A stretch of DNA of 32,337 nt from Caldilinea sp. CFX5 (GCA_021405325.1 QWII01000111.1:1-32337), one strand, 5' to 3'. Positions 9,901-17,024 are shown, counted from the stretch's first letter. Program-made: numbers and translations. Notes: a model not told the origin generated them from the sequence alone.

Positions 9901-9921
9901 ACCGCTGAGCCGATAGAATAG
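6916..9921 (+). CDS. Secreted beta-propeller/PKD repeat protein
   Basis: The product of 1001 residues has a signal peptide (basic n-region, then a leucine-rich core ending near LLAQD) and should be exported. Residues from about 30 to 280 and 370 to 610 look like NHL/SdiA-regulated-type propeller blades, with recurring GLAxxPxxxxLF segments. A proline-rich LYLPLAM stretch separates the two halves; this type of segment is frequent in Chloroflexota surface proteins. A PKD domain follows (NQPPTVNAGAD opening). The C-terminal part holds three to four repeats of roughly 60 residues built on DVGLTxxDEDIDAIDLLPDG. I chose the ATG at 6916 because AGAAAGGA (6901-6908) stands before it; the in-frame codon at 6880 lacks such a site. 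No catalytic motif is evident; a role in surface binding or adhesion is inference. Confidence 0.88.
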   Translation: MRHHRRPLQRVLISRFLLLFLLLLPPLTSPPPSLLAQDNSSFIDLVRDIEADELPVTAAGGIVFVDEAQSFLLFAPIAEGTATGQTTVTAVTTYADLLGALALPLAVDPLTAAVDPDNQLWLWAPASRELLQFTLQDNGLPATTPTIRLALPDVSGAMQGLAVAPDGQSLYLLAADTLTIQQVRLPVEGAAVTPLTSTDLRQYGLTQARGLALHPQRQHLFTLDPTTQTLYEFTLAGALVAHYELAPFQLHHAQGFVFAPSGDPTDEPERLHLYVMDQLAQPEVSAPQETAPSNLPPRLYLPLAMGGAGTTAAANSKTRIVELTFAPPVEPAQAASVTTVGVLVQMVKTSLYQPPSPDPSDLAYIPATPYLITGERLLISDGEVDEMAIYAGANLFETTLNGALQRTYTTLSDLTREPVGLAFNPNNGHLFITDDDNIRPLIEVDPGPDKIYRTPDDSSTKFSTRDRYGVSDPEGVEYARINGVDWLFFADGLGNEVYLVRPGANGKFDGVDDQVTHFDSAALGVTDPEGIAYHPTSGTLYLVGKPATRVVEITLTGGLVRYIDIAAAKAKKPAGLTFAPGSQNADQWNLYIVDRNVDNNSDPNENDGLLYEIALAPAGNQPPTVNAGADMAIVWPAAASLNGSASDDGLPQPPTLVTTWSYVNGPGSVTFANPQARQTTATFSATGIYTLRLTASDGQLSASDDVVVTVNTQSTATDLIYLSTGSDGTVGGVAYRDEDMLVYNPATQQWALLLDGSDVGLSSVDIDAFDLLADGPILLSVDKGFTLAGLGSVRDTDVLRFTPTSLGATTVGAFAFYLRGADVGLTTSDEDIDAIDLLPDGRLLFSTAGNASLLGVTSADEDLVALDLTRRTATLYFDGSQMGMTSSSEDINGLWVDSAGKLYLTTRGAFTVPGLQGSATDIFVCQSQTPGTPITRCAFSGYWQGAPVGLGSNPIDALAIGGNVPLMLSTVQSSAVGDNLAEAPGQADAASDESETAEPIE

Positions 9922-9986
9922 GTGCAGACCGGCGAAAAATTTGGCTTGATTCAGTCAGTGCAAAGAGTTGGATAACTACCAAGTCT

Positions 9987-10017
9987 GCTCGCAGCCGGTC
10001 ACGGACCGGCTGCGAGC
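9987..10017. repeat. CCGGTC palindrome, copy 1
   Basis: A perfect 14-bp stem (9987-10000 with 10004-10017) closes on the 3-nt loop ACG. The central 17 nt, GCCGGTCACGGACCGGC, are identical to those at 10,987 and in the 28,529 element, while the outer stem differs but stays complementary. It sits between the propeller gene and the NagB-like gene and no T-run follows. Confidence 0.9.
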
Positions 10018-10031
10018 GTTGTGGTCTGCTG

Positions 10032-10940
10032 ATGATACCTCTGGGGAAAGTAAAGCTGAAATCAATGTTGTCACTTTCTGAAGTCTTTCAACTCCCGGCG
10101 GAAGCCTTATCTGCCCATAGCCCGCTTGCTGTGCGCATCCTTCCCGATCTGACTACACTCAACCACCATTTTGCCCGGGCGGTTGCCGACGAAATTGCTG
10201 CTAACAACGCCGCCGGGCGTCCCACGCGCCTAATTCTGCCGGTGGGGCCGGTAGGCTACTTCCCACTCCTGGCCGAACTGTGTAACCAGGAGCGGATCAC
10301 CTGGGCGCAGGTTCATGCCTTCTTTATGGACGAATATTGTGACTGGCAGGGCCGGCTGGTAAGCCGTGACCACCCGTTGAGCTTTGCCGGCTTTGTTCAG
10401 CGCACACTTTTCGCCAAGCTGTCCCCTGACTTGGCCCTCCCGGCGCCGCAACTGCATTTCCCCGACCCGCGCCAGATCGACCGCATCAGCGAAGAAATTG
10501 CCCGCGTCGGCGGCATCGATACCTGCTACGGCGGCATCGGCATCCACGGTCACATTGCCTTTAACGAACCGCCGATCAGTCGTTGGTTTACGATCACCCC
10601 GGCGGAGTTCAAAGCCAGCCAAACGCGCCTTGTCCAACTGGCGCCGGAGACGGTGGTGATGAATGCCAGCCGCGCCGCCGGCGGCAACTTTGCCGCCCTG
10701 CCGCCCATGGCCGTGACGTTGGGCCTGGCCGATATTCTGGCCGCCCGGCGGATTCGTCTCTACTGTCAGGGTGGCGTTTGGCAGCGCACCGTGCTACGCA
10801 TGGCCCTCTTTGGCAGCCCCGACATGGCAGACGGCGAAGATGTCAACTACCCGGTAACGTTACTCCGCAGTCACTCTGACCTGGCAATTATCACCACAAC
10901 CGACACGGCCCAACCGCCGCTCCCCCAAATGGCAGCATGA
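10032..10940 (+). CDS. nagB: Glucosamine-6-phosphate deaminase/isomerase family protein
   Basis: This 302-residue protein belongs to the NagB/RpiA/6-phosphogluconolactonase-like superfamily. It has the phosphate loop region (LILPVGPVGYFPLL, about 67-80), the MDEY motif (D100-E101, matching D72 of E. coli NagB) and the signature GHIAFNEP (173-180). In E. coli NagB the ring-opening triad is D141-H143-E148. Here H174 and E179 are kept, but the position of D141 is histidine (H172), so classical deaminase activity is not certain and another amino- or keto-sugar phosphate may be the substrate. An internal ATG at 10065 is an equally good start, with GGGGAAAG upstream. Two near-identical palindromes flank the gene at 9987 and 10987. 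It should act in the cytosol in sugar catabolism. Confidence 0.82.
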   Translation: MIPLGKVKLKSMLSLSEVFQLPAEALSAHSPLAVRILPDLTTLNHHFARAVADEIAANNAAGRPTRLILPVGPVGYFPLLAELCNQERITWAQVHAFFMDEYCDWQGRLVSRDHPLSFAGFVQRTLFAKLSPDLALPAPQLHFPDPRQIDRISEEIARVGGIDTCYGGIGIHGHIAFNEPPISRWFTITPAEFKASQTRLVQLAPETVVMNASRAAGGNFAALPPMAVTLGLADILAARRIRLYCQGGVWQRTVLRMALFGSPDMADGEDVNYPVTLLRSHSDLAIITTTDTAQPPLPQMAA

Positions 10941-10941
10941 G

Positions 10942-10970
10942 GTGACAGAACTCACCGACTGTGCTACAAT
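10942..10970 (+). promoter_or_regulatory. Sigma70-type promoter for hydroxyacid dehydrogenase
   Basis: GTGACA (10942-10947) and TACAAT (10965-10970) are 17 nt apart, with a TG one base before the -10. The predicted start near 10977 would place the palindrome at 10987-11019 at the 5' end of the transcript. Confidence 0.6.
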
Positions 10971-10986
10971 CCTGACCAATCACCCC

Positions 10987-11019
10987 CGCTCACAGCCGGT
11001 CACGGACCGGCTGTGAGCG
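10987..11019. repeat. CCGGTC palindrome, copy 2
   Basis: A perfect 15-bp stem (10987-11001 with 11005-11019) closes on ACG. The core is identical to copy 1; the outer stem has a G-to-A change on the left matched by a C-to-T change on the right. It lies between the promoter at 10942-10970 and the dehydrogenase start at 11056, so it would form in the 5' leader. Confidence 0.9.
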
Positions 11020-11055
11020 GTTCATCCTTTTCCACAACCAAAGTAGGAACAACTT

Positions 11056-12024
11056 ATGGCACTCATTGACCTGACCCACCTCTGGGTGGAAGCTCCTTTT
11101 CTCTCGAACGCGCTGGCGCAGATGCCGGCGCATGTGCAGATTACTGTCTCCGACCCGCCGAGCCAACAGCCACAGGCCGGCGCACCCTATCAAGCGATCT
11201 TGGCCTCGTCGCTGGTACAATATGATAGCGCCCTCATGGCAACCTTGCCCAACCTGCGCATGATCGCCCGCACCGGCATCGGCTATGACAATGTCAACCT
11301 GGCCGACGCCACCGCTCATGGCATTGTTGTCACGAATACACCTGACGGCCCTACTGAATCGACGGCGGAACATACCGTGGCCATGTTGATGGCGCTGGCG
11401 AAACGGCTCAAGCAGGGGGACGCCAACATGGCGGCCGGCAAGTGGGGGCCGCGCACGGGGTCGATTATCGGCGTCGAAGTGCGCGGGCGTACACTGGGGT
11501 TGGTCGGCTTGGGGCGTATCGGCAAACGGGTAGCGCAGATCTGCAGTCAGGGGCTGTTGATGAAGGTCGTCGCCTATGATCCCTACGTCAGCGCGGAGCA
11601 AGCCGCGGCGTTGGGCGTCACCATGACCGACCTGGATAGCGTCCTTGCTCAAGCCGATTTCTTGAGTGTCCATGTGCCGGCCACGCCAGAGACGCGCCAC
11701 CTGATCAACCGGGCCGGCATTGCCAAGATGAAAGATGGCGCTTTTGTCCTCAACCTGGCGCGCGGGCCGTTGGTGGACGAAGATGCCCTGCTGGCCGCCA
11801 TTGACAGCGGCAAACTGGCCGGCGCCGGTCTCGATGTCTTTGACCCGGAGCCGCCCAAAGTGGATTCACGCCTGCGCAACCACCCGTTGATCATCGTCAC
11901 GCCGCACGCTGCCGGCGTCACCGTGGAAGGGCGCGAACGGATCGAAGTGATGGCGGTGGAACGGGTGTTGGCCTTCTTCCGTGGCGAAACGCCGCCGGAT
12001 GTGGTGAATCGCGATGTGCTGTAG
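11056..12024 (+). CDS. D-2-hydroxyacid dehydrogenase, PGDH-like
   Basis: This 322-residue protein has the two-domain layout of NAD-dependent D-isomer-specific 2-hydroxyacid dehydrogenases. The cofactor loop is GLGRIG (151-156), followed by an acidic residue (D175) that favours NAD over NADP. Catalytic residues can be placed at R236 (in LARGPLVDE), E265 (in DPEPP) and H284 (in TPHAAG), so the enzyme looks intact. It should interconvert a 2-keto acid and a D-2-hydroxy acid; phosphoglycerate, glyoxylate or a sugar-derived acid are all possible. The compact length, without the extra ACT domain of SerA, argues against a biosynthetic SerA. It follows the NagB-like gene by 115 nt with its own promoter. 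A truncated nuclease gene begins 14 nt after its stop. Confidence 0.93.
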   Translation: MALIDLTHLWVEAPFLSNALAQMPAHVQITVSDPPSQQPQAGAPYQAILASSLVQYDSALMATLPNLRMIARTGIGYDNVNLADATAHGIVVTNTPDGPTESTAEHTVAMLMALAKRLKQGDANMAAGKWGPRTGSIIGVEVRGRTLGLVGLGRIGKRVAQICSQGLLMKVVAYDPYVSAEQAAALGVTMTDLDSVLAQADFLSVHVPATPETRHLINRAGIAKMKDGAFVLNLARGPLVDEDALLAAIDSGKLAGAGLDVFDPEPPKVDSRLRNHPLIIVTPHAAGVTVEGRERIEVMAVERVLAFFRGETPPDVVNRDVL

Positions 12025-12038
12025 TAGCCATCAACCCC

Positions 12039-12668
12039 ATGATAAGTTGTTCAACCGAATTGGCTGATCTGCTGCCGGAATTTGCGCGTACCTGGAGCTT
12101 CGTGCCCCATTTTTCGCATATTCTGATCGACCAATCCGGCCTGAACCCGCAACAGGTCGCCGGCGGTTTGCGTGCGCAGGTTATGCAGTTGCTGATGTTT
12201 GCGGCTTACCACAAGCCGATTCAGGAGGCATTGATCCTGGCGGCGAGCTTGTTAGTGCAAATGCCGGAGACGGATGGCATTAACTACGTTCGCGTCTTTG
12301 TTCGTTACTTGTTGGCGACACAGCCACATGAAACCGTAACAGAATTTGTGGACACGGTGGAGCAATTTGCGACAGAGCGAGGGAAAACGATTATGACGTA
12401 TGCAGAAGAATTGTTGCGCGAGGGTGAACTACGCGGCAAAATCAAAGGTGAACTACAGGGTGAACTACGCGGTGAGTTACGCGGCGAACTTAAGACACAG
12501 ATCGAGATTGTCGAAAAGATGTTACAGGCAGGCTTACAGTGGGCAACAATTGAACAATTCACCGGTGTGGATGTTCATAAGTTTGCTGACTTGAAGCAAC
12601 AGTTAGAGCGCTTATGGGCCTCCAGCCTGCTGAAGCAACCCCTTCGTTCGCAAGCGGAGAGCAATTAA
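12039..12668 (+). CDS. C-terminal remnant of Rpn/YhgA-like nuclease
   Basis: The 209-residue product matches the C-terminal half of Rpn/YhgA-type (PD-(D/E)XK transposase-like) proteins: the LLPEFARTW and VMQLLMFAAYHKP region, then a charged tail. The usual N-terminal half with the nuclease motifs is missing; the reading frame begins 14 nt after the preceding dehydrogenase stop. I infer a deletion that joined the dehydrogenase 3' end to the middle of an rpn-like gene. The tail contains a tandem G-E-L-R/Q array (about residues 127-148), encoded by a 12-nt DNA repeat at about 12,420-12,490 and probably helical. It could be a decaying pseudogene or an expressed regulatory fragment; C-terminal-only products are known for some rpn genes. 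No catalytic site is visible. Confidence 0.7.
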   Translation: MISCSTELADLLPEFARTWSFVPHFSHILIDQSGLNPQQVAGGLRAQVMQLLMFAAYHKPIQEALILAASLLVQMPETDGINYVRVFVRYLLATQPHETVTEFVDTVEQFATERGKTIMTYAEELLREGELRGKIKGELQGELRGELRGELKTQIEIVEKMLQAGLQWATIEQFTGVDVHKFADLKQQLERLWASSLLKQPLRSQAESN

Positions 12669-12683
12669 CGGCGCGCTTTAACT

Positions 12684-12739
12684 GGTAGTAAAGACTTTAG
12701 TCTTTGTTTCATCCATCAAAGACTGAAGTCTTTACTACC
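12684..12739. repeat. Nested inverted repeat between convergent genes
   Basis: Arms 12684-12706 and 12717-12739 pair over 23 bp with a single G-T mismatch around a 10-nt loop. Each arm contains its own palindrome, AAAGACT facing AGTCTTT across 2 nt. It lies between the nuclease remnant and the GH4 gene, where a bidirectional terminator would be expected, but no T-run follows. The 13-nt word AAGTCTTTACTAC of the right arm also occurs alone at 87-99. Confidence 0.88.
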
Positions 12740-12749
12740 GAACTGCTTC

Positions 12750-14105
12750 TTACCGATACACCGGCAGCATATCCCCATGCGCGGCGATCAGGTCATCGAC
12801 CAGATTCCAGATCTGCTCCAGACTCAACTCGGCGGCGGTGTGGGGGTCGAGCATGGCGGCGTGGTAGATGTGTTCACGCTTTTGGGTCAGGGCGGCTTCC
12901 ACGGTCAGGCTCTGAACGTTGAGATTGGTCTGCATAAGCGCGGCCAGGTGGGGCGGCAGTTGCCCAATCGCCACCGGCTGCACCCCGTTTTTGTCCACGA
13001 CACAAGGCACCTCGACACAGCAGCCTTCCGGCAGGTTGGTGATCAAATTCTTATTCGGCACATTGCCATAGATCACCCGCAACTCGCCGGTCTCCATGCT
13101 GTGGATGATGCCGGAGCCATATTCGTGGCTGCGGCGCACCGGCACGGTGGTGTTGGGATCTTCCATCTGGGCGCGCATCTCTTCCCAGCGCGCGATCTGC
13201 AATTCACAACGGCGAATATATTCATCAATCGGAATGTGGAACTCTTCGAGCAGGTCGGGGCGGTCGCGCTTGATAAACCAGGGGACATATTCGCTAAAGT
13301 GTTCGCTCGACTCGGTGACAAAGTAGCCCAGGCGGCGGTACATCTCATAGCGCACGGCATCGCTCAGGCCGATGACGCCGCCGTCGGTGCGGGCGGTGTG
13401 GCCGCGCAAGGGGGCTTCCTTGCGCTTGGCAACTTCGGCAATGCGTGGATAGAGATCCTCGACGCCATTCTTGGTCTTGCGCTCAAATTTCAGATAGAAG
13501 GCCATGTGGTTGATGCCGGCGCAGACGTAGTTAATATCTTCCACCGGTACGCCGATGTCACTCGCCAGTTGGGAGGCCGTCCCCTGGACGCTGTGGCAGA
13601 GACCGACGGTCTTGATCTTGCTGGCGCGGCTGATGGCCCAACAATTCATCACCATCGGGTTGACATATTGCAACAAAGTGGCGTCGGGGCAAAGCTCTTC
13701 CATATCGCGACAGAGGTCGAGCAGGACAGGAATCGTGCGCAGGCCGCGCATAATGCCGCCTATGCCCAGGGTATCGGCAATGGTCTGGCGCAGGCCGTAC
13801 TTTTTCGGAATGTCAAAATCGATGACGGTGCTGGGGCGGTAGCCGCCGATCTGGAACATGGTGATGACATAGCCGGCGCCGTCAATGGCCTGGCGGCGGT
13901 CGGTGGTCGTTTCGATGGTCGGGTTGACGCCCAGTTGTTTGGCGATCTTGTGGGCGACAATTTCCGAGGTGTGCAGGCGTGGTTTGTCAATGTCGTGCAG
14001 AGAAAGGGTGCAATTTTGCAGTTCGGGGTAACTTAAAATGTCCCCCATCAAATTTTTGGCAAACACTGTGCTGCCGGCGCCAATAAAGGCGATTTTCGTA
14101 GCCAT
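12750..14105 (-). CDS. GH4 glycosidase (alpha-galactosidase/6-phospho-glycosidase type)
   Basis: This 451-residue enzyme belongs to glycoside hydrolase family 4, which cleaves glycosides by an NAD- and metal-dependent redox-elimination route in the cytosol. The N-terminus has the NAD-binding strand-turn IAFIGAGST (residues 5-13). The two metal ligands of the family can be placed at C170 (in GLCHSVQG) and H200 (in GINHMAF), with N149 in the YVNPM motif. The CHS form of the metal motif is the one seen in MelA-type alpha-galactosidases and alpha-glucuronidases rather than in 6-phospho-beta-glucosidases, so an unphosphorylated alpha-glycoside is the likelier substrate. AAGGA lies 7 nt before the ATG at 14105. 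It follows the mazG-like gene on the same strand after a 185-nt gap. Confidence 0.93.
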   Translation of the reverse strand: MATKIAFIGAGSTVFAKNLMGDILSYPELQNCTLSLHDIDKPRLHTSEIVAHKIAKQLGVNPTIETTTDRRQAIDGAGYVITMFQIGGYRPSTVIDFDIPKKYGLRQTIADTLGIGGIMRGLRTIPVLLDLCRDMEELCPDATLLQYVNPMVMNCWAISRASKIKTVGLCHSVQGTASQLASDIGVPVEDINYVCAGINHMAFYLKFERKTKNGVEDLYPRIAEVAKRKEAPLRGHTARTDGGVIGLSDAVRYEMYRRLGYFVTESSEHFSEYVPWFIKRDRPDLLEEFHIPIDEYIRRCELQIARWEEMRAQMEDPNTTVPVRRSHEYGSGIIHSMETGELRVIYGNVPNKNLITNLPEGCCVEVPCVVDKNGVQPVAIGQLPPHLAALMQTNLNVQSLTVEAALTQKREHIYHAAMLDPHTAAELSLEQIWNLVDDLIAAHGDMLPVYR

Positions 14106-14290
14106 AAAGAATCCTTTTTCACTCTACTGCCACGCCGACAGAGGCAAACGCACAAGTTGATCGAAACCGATGAAGGGCAAATAACCAGTCCGCTAGCTTT
14201 GTCGTCGTGGGTTTTCATTCATTTACACCCAATTATTGTACTGCGTAGTCAGGCTGCGGACAACTATCTCGGTTGCTCATCAACAAAATC

Positions 14291-14629
14291 TTATCGATTA
14301 TCGCCATCGCCACGAATGGCGTTGCGTTCCAGACGCGAGAAGAGTTTGGTCAGGTTCGCTTCGGCCACCTCTTGCAGCGACAGGTCAAGTTCGGTGCAAA
14401 TTTGGGCAAGATACCAGAGAACATCGCCCAGCTCCTGCTTGAGCGCTTCGCGGTCGGCGTCGCTGATGACGCCGGCCCGGTCGCGGAAAATTTTCTTGAC
14501 CTTGCCGGCCACTTCACCGGCTTCATTGGCCAGCCCCAGCGTCGGGTAGACAATGGCGTGGTCCGTATGGATCAGCGACCAGGTTTTGCGCGATTCGCGC
14601 TGATAGGCATCAAAATCGTCAATGTGCAT
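14291..14629 (-). CDS. MazG-like nucleotide pyrophosphohydrolase
   Basis: The 112-residue product is a single-domain all-alpha NTP pyrophosphohydrolase of the MazG/dUTPase superfamily. The metal-binding pattern is complete: E36 and E39 (in EAGEVAGK) and E66 and D69 (in ELGDVLWYLA), giving the ExxE...ExxD signature. It would hydrolyse NTPs or dNTPs to NMP and PPi, either for pool cleaning or against damaged nucleotides; single-domain MazG proteins also occur in phage and defence settings. It starts 18 nt after the stop of DUF4058 copy 1 and probably shares its transcript. The conserved EAGE and LGD elements leave little doubt about the family; specificity is unknown. Confidence 0.92.
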   Translation of the reverse strand: MHIDDFDAYQRESRKTWSLIHTDHAIVYPTLGLANEAGEVAGKVKKIFRDRAGVISDADREALKQELGDVLWYLAQICTELDLSLQEVAEANLTKLFSRLERNAIRGDGDNR

Positions 14630-14647
14630 TTGGGTGCTTTCTGTTGG

Positions 14648-15439
14648 TTAGCGCACTTCTTGTTCGTGCAGATAAGTTCCCAGCCAACGGGCATCGTCTT
14701 CCGACAGTTTGGGTGGCGGCGGTGGTTGGTGATAATCGATCAGGGTGCCGTAGCCACCCCGCTCATAGACCGTGGCAAGGACTGCGCCCAAGTCCAACGG
14801 CACATCCGGGTCTGGTTCGGTTAGCGGCACAGGGATGGTTGGCAGGGCATTTTGCAACTTGATCGGCCAAACCTCCACATGGGGTCGTTCGTTAGCCCGA
14901 CTAAGCATAATGTAATAGGGCGCGGCTGGCACCGGAACTTCGAGCGGAGGGCGTGTGCCGCTGCGTAGAAAGTCGATTTCGATCAGGTGTGCGGAGGAAC
15001 GCAAAAGATCCTGCCGTTTGCGTAGGTATTCGCGATAGGCGTCATGGCTGGGTCGTTTGTTGACCGGTGACAGAATCTCAATCGCCGTCACCAGTTCCAA
15101 CGTGCCGGTGGCGCGGATTTCAATGCTCATCAGGCGCAAAGGAAATTCAAGGGTCACCCGACTTACCACTGGGGCCGGCGTAACGACAGCCGTGGCAACG
15201 CCCATCTGCCCACGCGGCGGTTGTGGTTGCCAGATGCCCACGCCAGGACGGATACCTTTTGGTTTGGCAACGACGGAGACTTGTTCGTAGGTGACATTGG
15301 GAATCAAACGTGCCACATAACGCGGTTGGATCGTGGCGTTTAAACGGGCGCGCATCTCGTCTGCCAAGCTATTATGAAAATCATTCCACACTTCGGGATC
15401 TTCAATATAAGGATCCATGCCTGGAAAGGGTGACGGCAT
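14648..15439 (-). CDS. DUF4058 family protein, copy 1
   Basis: The 263-residue product starts MPSPFPGMDPY, the hallmark opening of DUF4058, a family of unknown function common in Cyanobacteria, Chloroflexota and Planctomycetes. The centre carries TAIEILSPVNKR followed by HLIEIDFLR, conserved in the second copy at 21341. This Glu-x-x-Ser-Pro-x-Asn-Lys plus Glu-x-Asp layout recalls PD-(D/E)XK-type cores, but that is inference only. The C-terminal third has a PVPL-x-x-PDPDV motif, a YERGGY segment and a proline run. AAGG lies shortly before the ATG. It appears to be the first gene of a two-gene unit with the mazG-like gene. No signal peptide or membrane segment is present, so it should be cytosolic. 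Confidence 0.9.
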   Translation of the reverse strand: MPSPFPGMDPYIEDPEVWNDFHNSLADEMRARLNATIQPRYVARLIPNVTYEQVSVVAKPKGIRPGVGIWQPQPPRGQMGVATAVVTPAPVVSRVTLEFPLRLMSIEIRATGTLELVTAIEILSPVNKRPSHDAYREYLRKRQDLLRSSAHLIEIDFLRSGTRPPLEVPVPAAPYYIMLSRANERPHVEVWPIKLQNALPTIPVPLTEPDPDVPLDLGAVLATVYERGGYGTLIDYHQPPPPPKLSEDDARWLGTYLHEQEVR

Positions 15440-15609
15440 CTTGCACCTTCTTGCTTAAACCGTTTGTGGTCAACTGGCAATCATTCCGCTTTGTATAATA
15501 CCACCAGTTACTGATAGCAACAACCTGCAAGCGTAAGCGTAAAAGTGACAGCCGAGCAATGCGTACTTCCTATAATCGCTCATGTAACCTGGCCTACAGC
15601 GCCACAACT

Positions 15610-15638
15610 TTGACGGATGTAGAGTTCTGTGGTATAAT
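15610..15638 (+). promoter_or_regulatory. Near-consensus sigma70 promoter for trxB
   Basis: TTGACG (15610-15615) and TATAAT (15633-15638) are separated by exactly 17 nt, with TGG before the -10. It is among the best promoter matches in the window and points at trxB, giving a leader of roughly 160 nt. Confidence 0.8.
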
Positions 15639-15639
15639 C

Positions 15640-15660
15640 GCACTATAGAAAATATAGTGC
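15640..15660. promoter_or_regulatory. Operator-like dyad over the trxB start site
   Basis: GCACTATA (15640-15647) and TATAGTGC (15653-15660) form a perfect 8-bp inverted repeat around GAAAA. It begins one base after the -10 hexamer and covers the expected transcription start, where a repressor would block RNA polymerase. The same sequence could also fold as a hairpin at the 5' end of the RNA. No regulator gene lies next to it. Confidence 0.65.
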
Positions 15661-15673
15661 AAACAACCGGGCA

Positions 15674-15693
15674 ACAGGCGCTTATGCGCCTGT
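15674..15693 (+). other. Leader hairpin upstream of trxB
   Basis: ACAGGCGC and GCGCCTGT form a perfect 8-bp stem closed by TTAT. It would be transcribed in the trxB leader about 30 nt after the predicted start. No U-run follows, so it is more likely an RNA-stabilising or regulatory stem than a terminator. Confidence 0.5.
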
Positions 15694-15803
15694 ATAGACC
15701 GATCCAATTCATAGCTGGCGCGCTTTGTACCTGTCGGCGCAATCGTCGCCTATGCTTCTCATAAAAGCGCAACTATGAACAATTCAATAAGGGGCAATCC
15801 ATT

Positions 15804-16862
15804 ATGACAAATGGTCAAGTTTATACCAATGGCGCAAGCGGGCATGGTGATGAGGCAGAGGAAGGGGTGGAAAATGTGATCATCATCGGCAGTGGGCCGG
15901 CCGGCTTTACCGCCGGTTTGTATACGGCGCGCGCCAACCTCACCCCGCTGTTGATTACCGGCAACGAGTACGGTGGTCAGGTGAGCATCACCTACGAGGT
16001 GGAAAATTACCCCGGCTTCCCGGAGAGTTTGAGCGGGCCGGAATTGGTCGAAAAGATGAAGAGCCAGGCTGAAAAGTTTGGTTGCCGCGTCGAATTTGAC
16101 TATGTGTCGGAGCTTATCACCGATCAGCATCCCTTTGTGGTGCGCACGACCAACGGCAAGGAATACAAGGCCAAATCGGTGATCCTAGCCACCGGCGCCC
16201 GCCCGCGCTACCTCAACATCCCCGGCGAGAAGCAGTACACCGGCAAAGGGGTCAGCTATTGTGGCACCTGTGACGGCTTCTTCTTCCGCGGCAAGGATGT
16301 GATAGTGGTCGGCGGCGGCGACAGCGCGGTGGAAGAAGGGATCTTCCTGACCAAGTTTGCCACCCGTGTGCGTGTCCTACACCGGCGCGACCAGTTGCGC
16401 GCCAGCAAGATTTTGCAAGAGCGCGCCTTTCAGAATGAGAAGATGGAGTTTATCTGGAACACCGTGCCGACTGAAATTATGGGCAACGCTGAAGGCAAAG
16501 TCGTTGGCGTCAAGACCCGCAACACCGTCACCGGTGAAGAAGATTATTTGGAAACCGACGGCGTTTTTATTTTCGTCGGCCATATTCCCAACAACGATCT
16601 GCTCAAGGACAAATTTGAGTTGGACGAGGATGGGCATCTGGTGACGGATCGCTACACGCGCACCAACGTGCCGGGCATCTTTGCCGGCGGCGAGATCATG
16701 GACAAGGTCTTCAAACAAGTGGCGACCAGTGTCGGTCAGGGCTGTTCCGCCGCTATGCAGACCACCCGTTGGCTGGAAGAATTTGAATCCGATCCGGACA
16801 TTGACCTGAGCGTAGACCCGCGCCAGTTCCCGCAACCCAAAAACTTGGCTCCGGCCTATTGA
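15804..16862 (+). CDS. trxB: Thioredoxin-disulfide reductase
   Basis: This 352-residue flavoprotein passes electrons from NADPH through FAD to thioredoxin in the cytosol. The FAD-binding loop is GSGPAG (29-34). The redox-active disulfide is C153 and C156 in CGTCDGF, and the NADPH-binding loop is GGGDSA (170-175), followed by the HRRDQLRA stretch (193-200) expected for NADPH specificity. The C-terminal [19 protein letters not shown] segment contacts FAD. It is 30-40 residues longer than most bacterial TrxB because of an N-terminal acidic extension and a C-terminal tail. The start has AAGGGG about 11 nt upstream. It is monocistronic in appearance, behind the promoter and dyad at 15610-15660 and followed by the repeat at 16896. 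Confidence 0.96.
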   Translation: MTNGQVYTNGASGHGDEAEEGVENVIIIGSGPAGFTAGLYTARANLTPLLITGNEYGGQVSITYEVENYPGFPESLSGPELVEKMKSQAEKFGCRVEFDYVSELITDQHPFVVRTTNGKEYKAKSVILATGARPRYLNIPGEKQYTGKGVSYCGTCDGFFFRGKDVIVVGGGDSAVEEGIFLTKFATRVRVLHRRDQLRASKILQERAFQNEKMEFIWNTVPTEIMGNAEGKVVGVKTRNTVTGEEDYLETDGVFIFVGHIPNNDLLKDKFELDEDGHLVTDRYTRTNVPGIFAGGEIMDKVFKQVATSVGQGCSAAMQTTRWLEEFESDPDIDLSVDPRQFPQPKNLAPAY

Positions 16863-16895
16863 TCCCAATTGCCAACAGAATCCTCCTGTTATTTC

Positions 16896-16968
16896 GTCCC
16901 ATAGGGACGCCTGAGTTTAGGGTTGGGAAATGATACCCTGGCCTTAAACTCAGGTGTCCCTGCGGGAC
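16896..16968. repeat. Nested GTCCC palindrome pair
   Basis: Arms 16896-16919 and 16945-16968 pair at 21 of 24 positions around a 25-nt loop. Each arm includes a GTCCC-NNN-GGGAC palindrome next to the word CCTGAGTTTA. A single, unpaired copy of the same unit occurs at 22152-22178. The right arm covers an in-frame upstream codon of murJ at 16954, which supports the later murJ start. Confidence 0.85.
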
Positions 16969-17024
16969 AGGGCGCTACTCTCTTACTCAAGTTGTTACTT
17001 TACCCGATGTAGAGCGCCTCGTGC

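Larger units (their letters stand above)
15440..15803. other. 364-bp divergent intergenic region
   Basis: This gap between DUF4058 copy 1 and trxB holds the promoter and dyad at 15610-15660 and a hairpin at 15674-15693 (ACAGGCGC and GCGCCTGT around TTAT). The part from 15440 to about 15600 shows no gene and no convincing promoter for the minus strand; the only -10-like hexamer is a weak TATTAT at 15495-15500. From 15694 to 15803 I see only leader sequence with AAGGGG before the trxB start. Confidence 0.6.

Noticed and set aside
12777..14036. Open frame of 419 codons on the plus strand
   Set aside because: It is antisense to the GH4 gene, whose NAD and metal motifs are intact; the plus-strand product is low-complexity and without a family.
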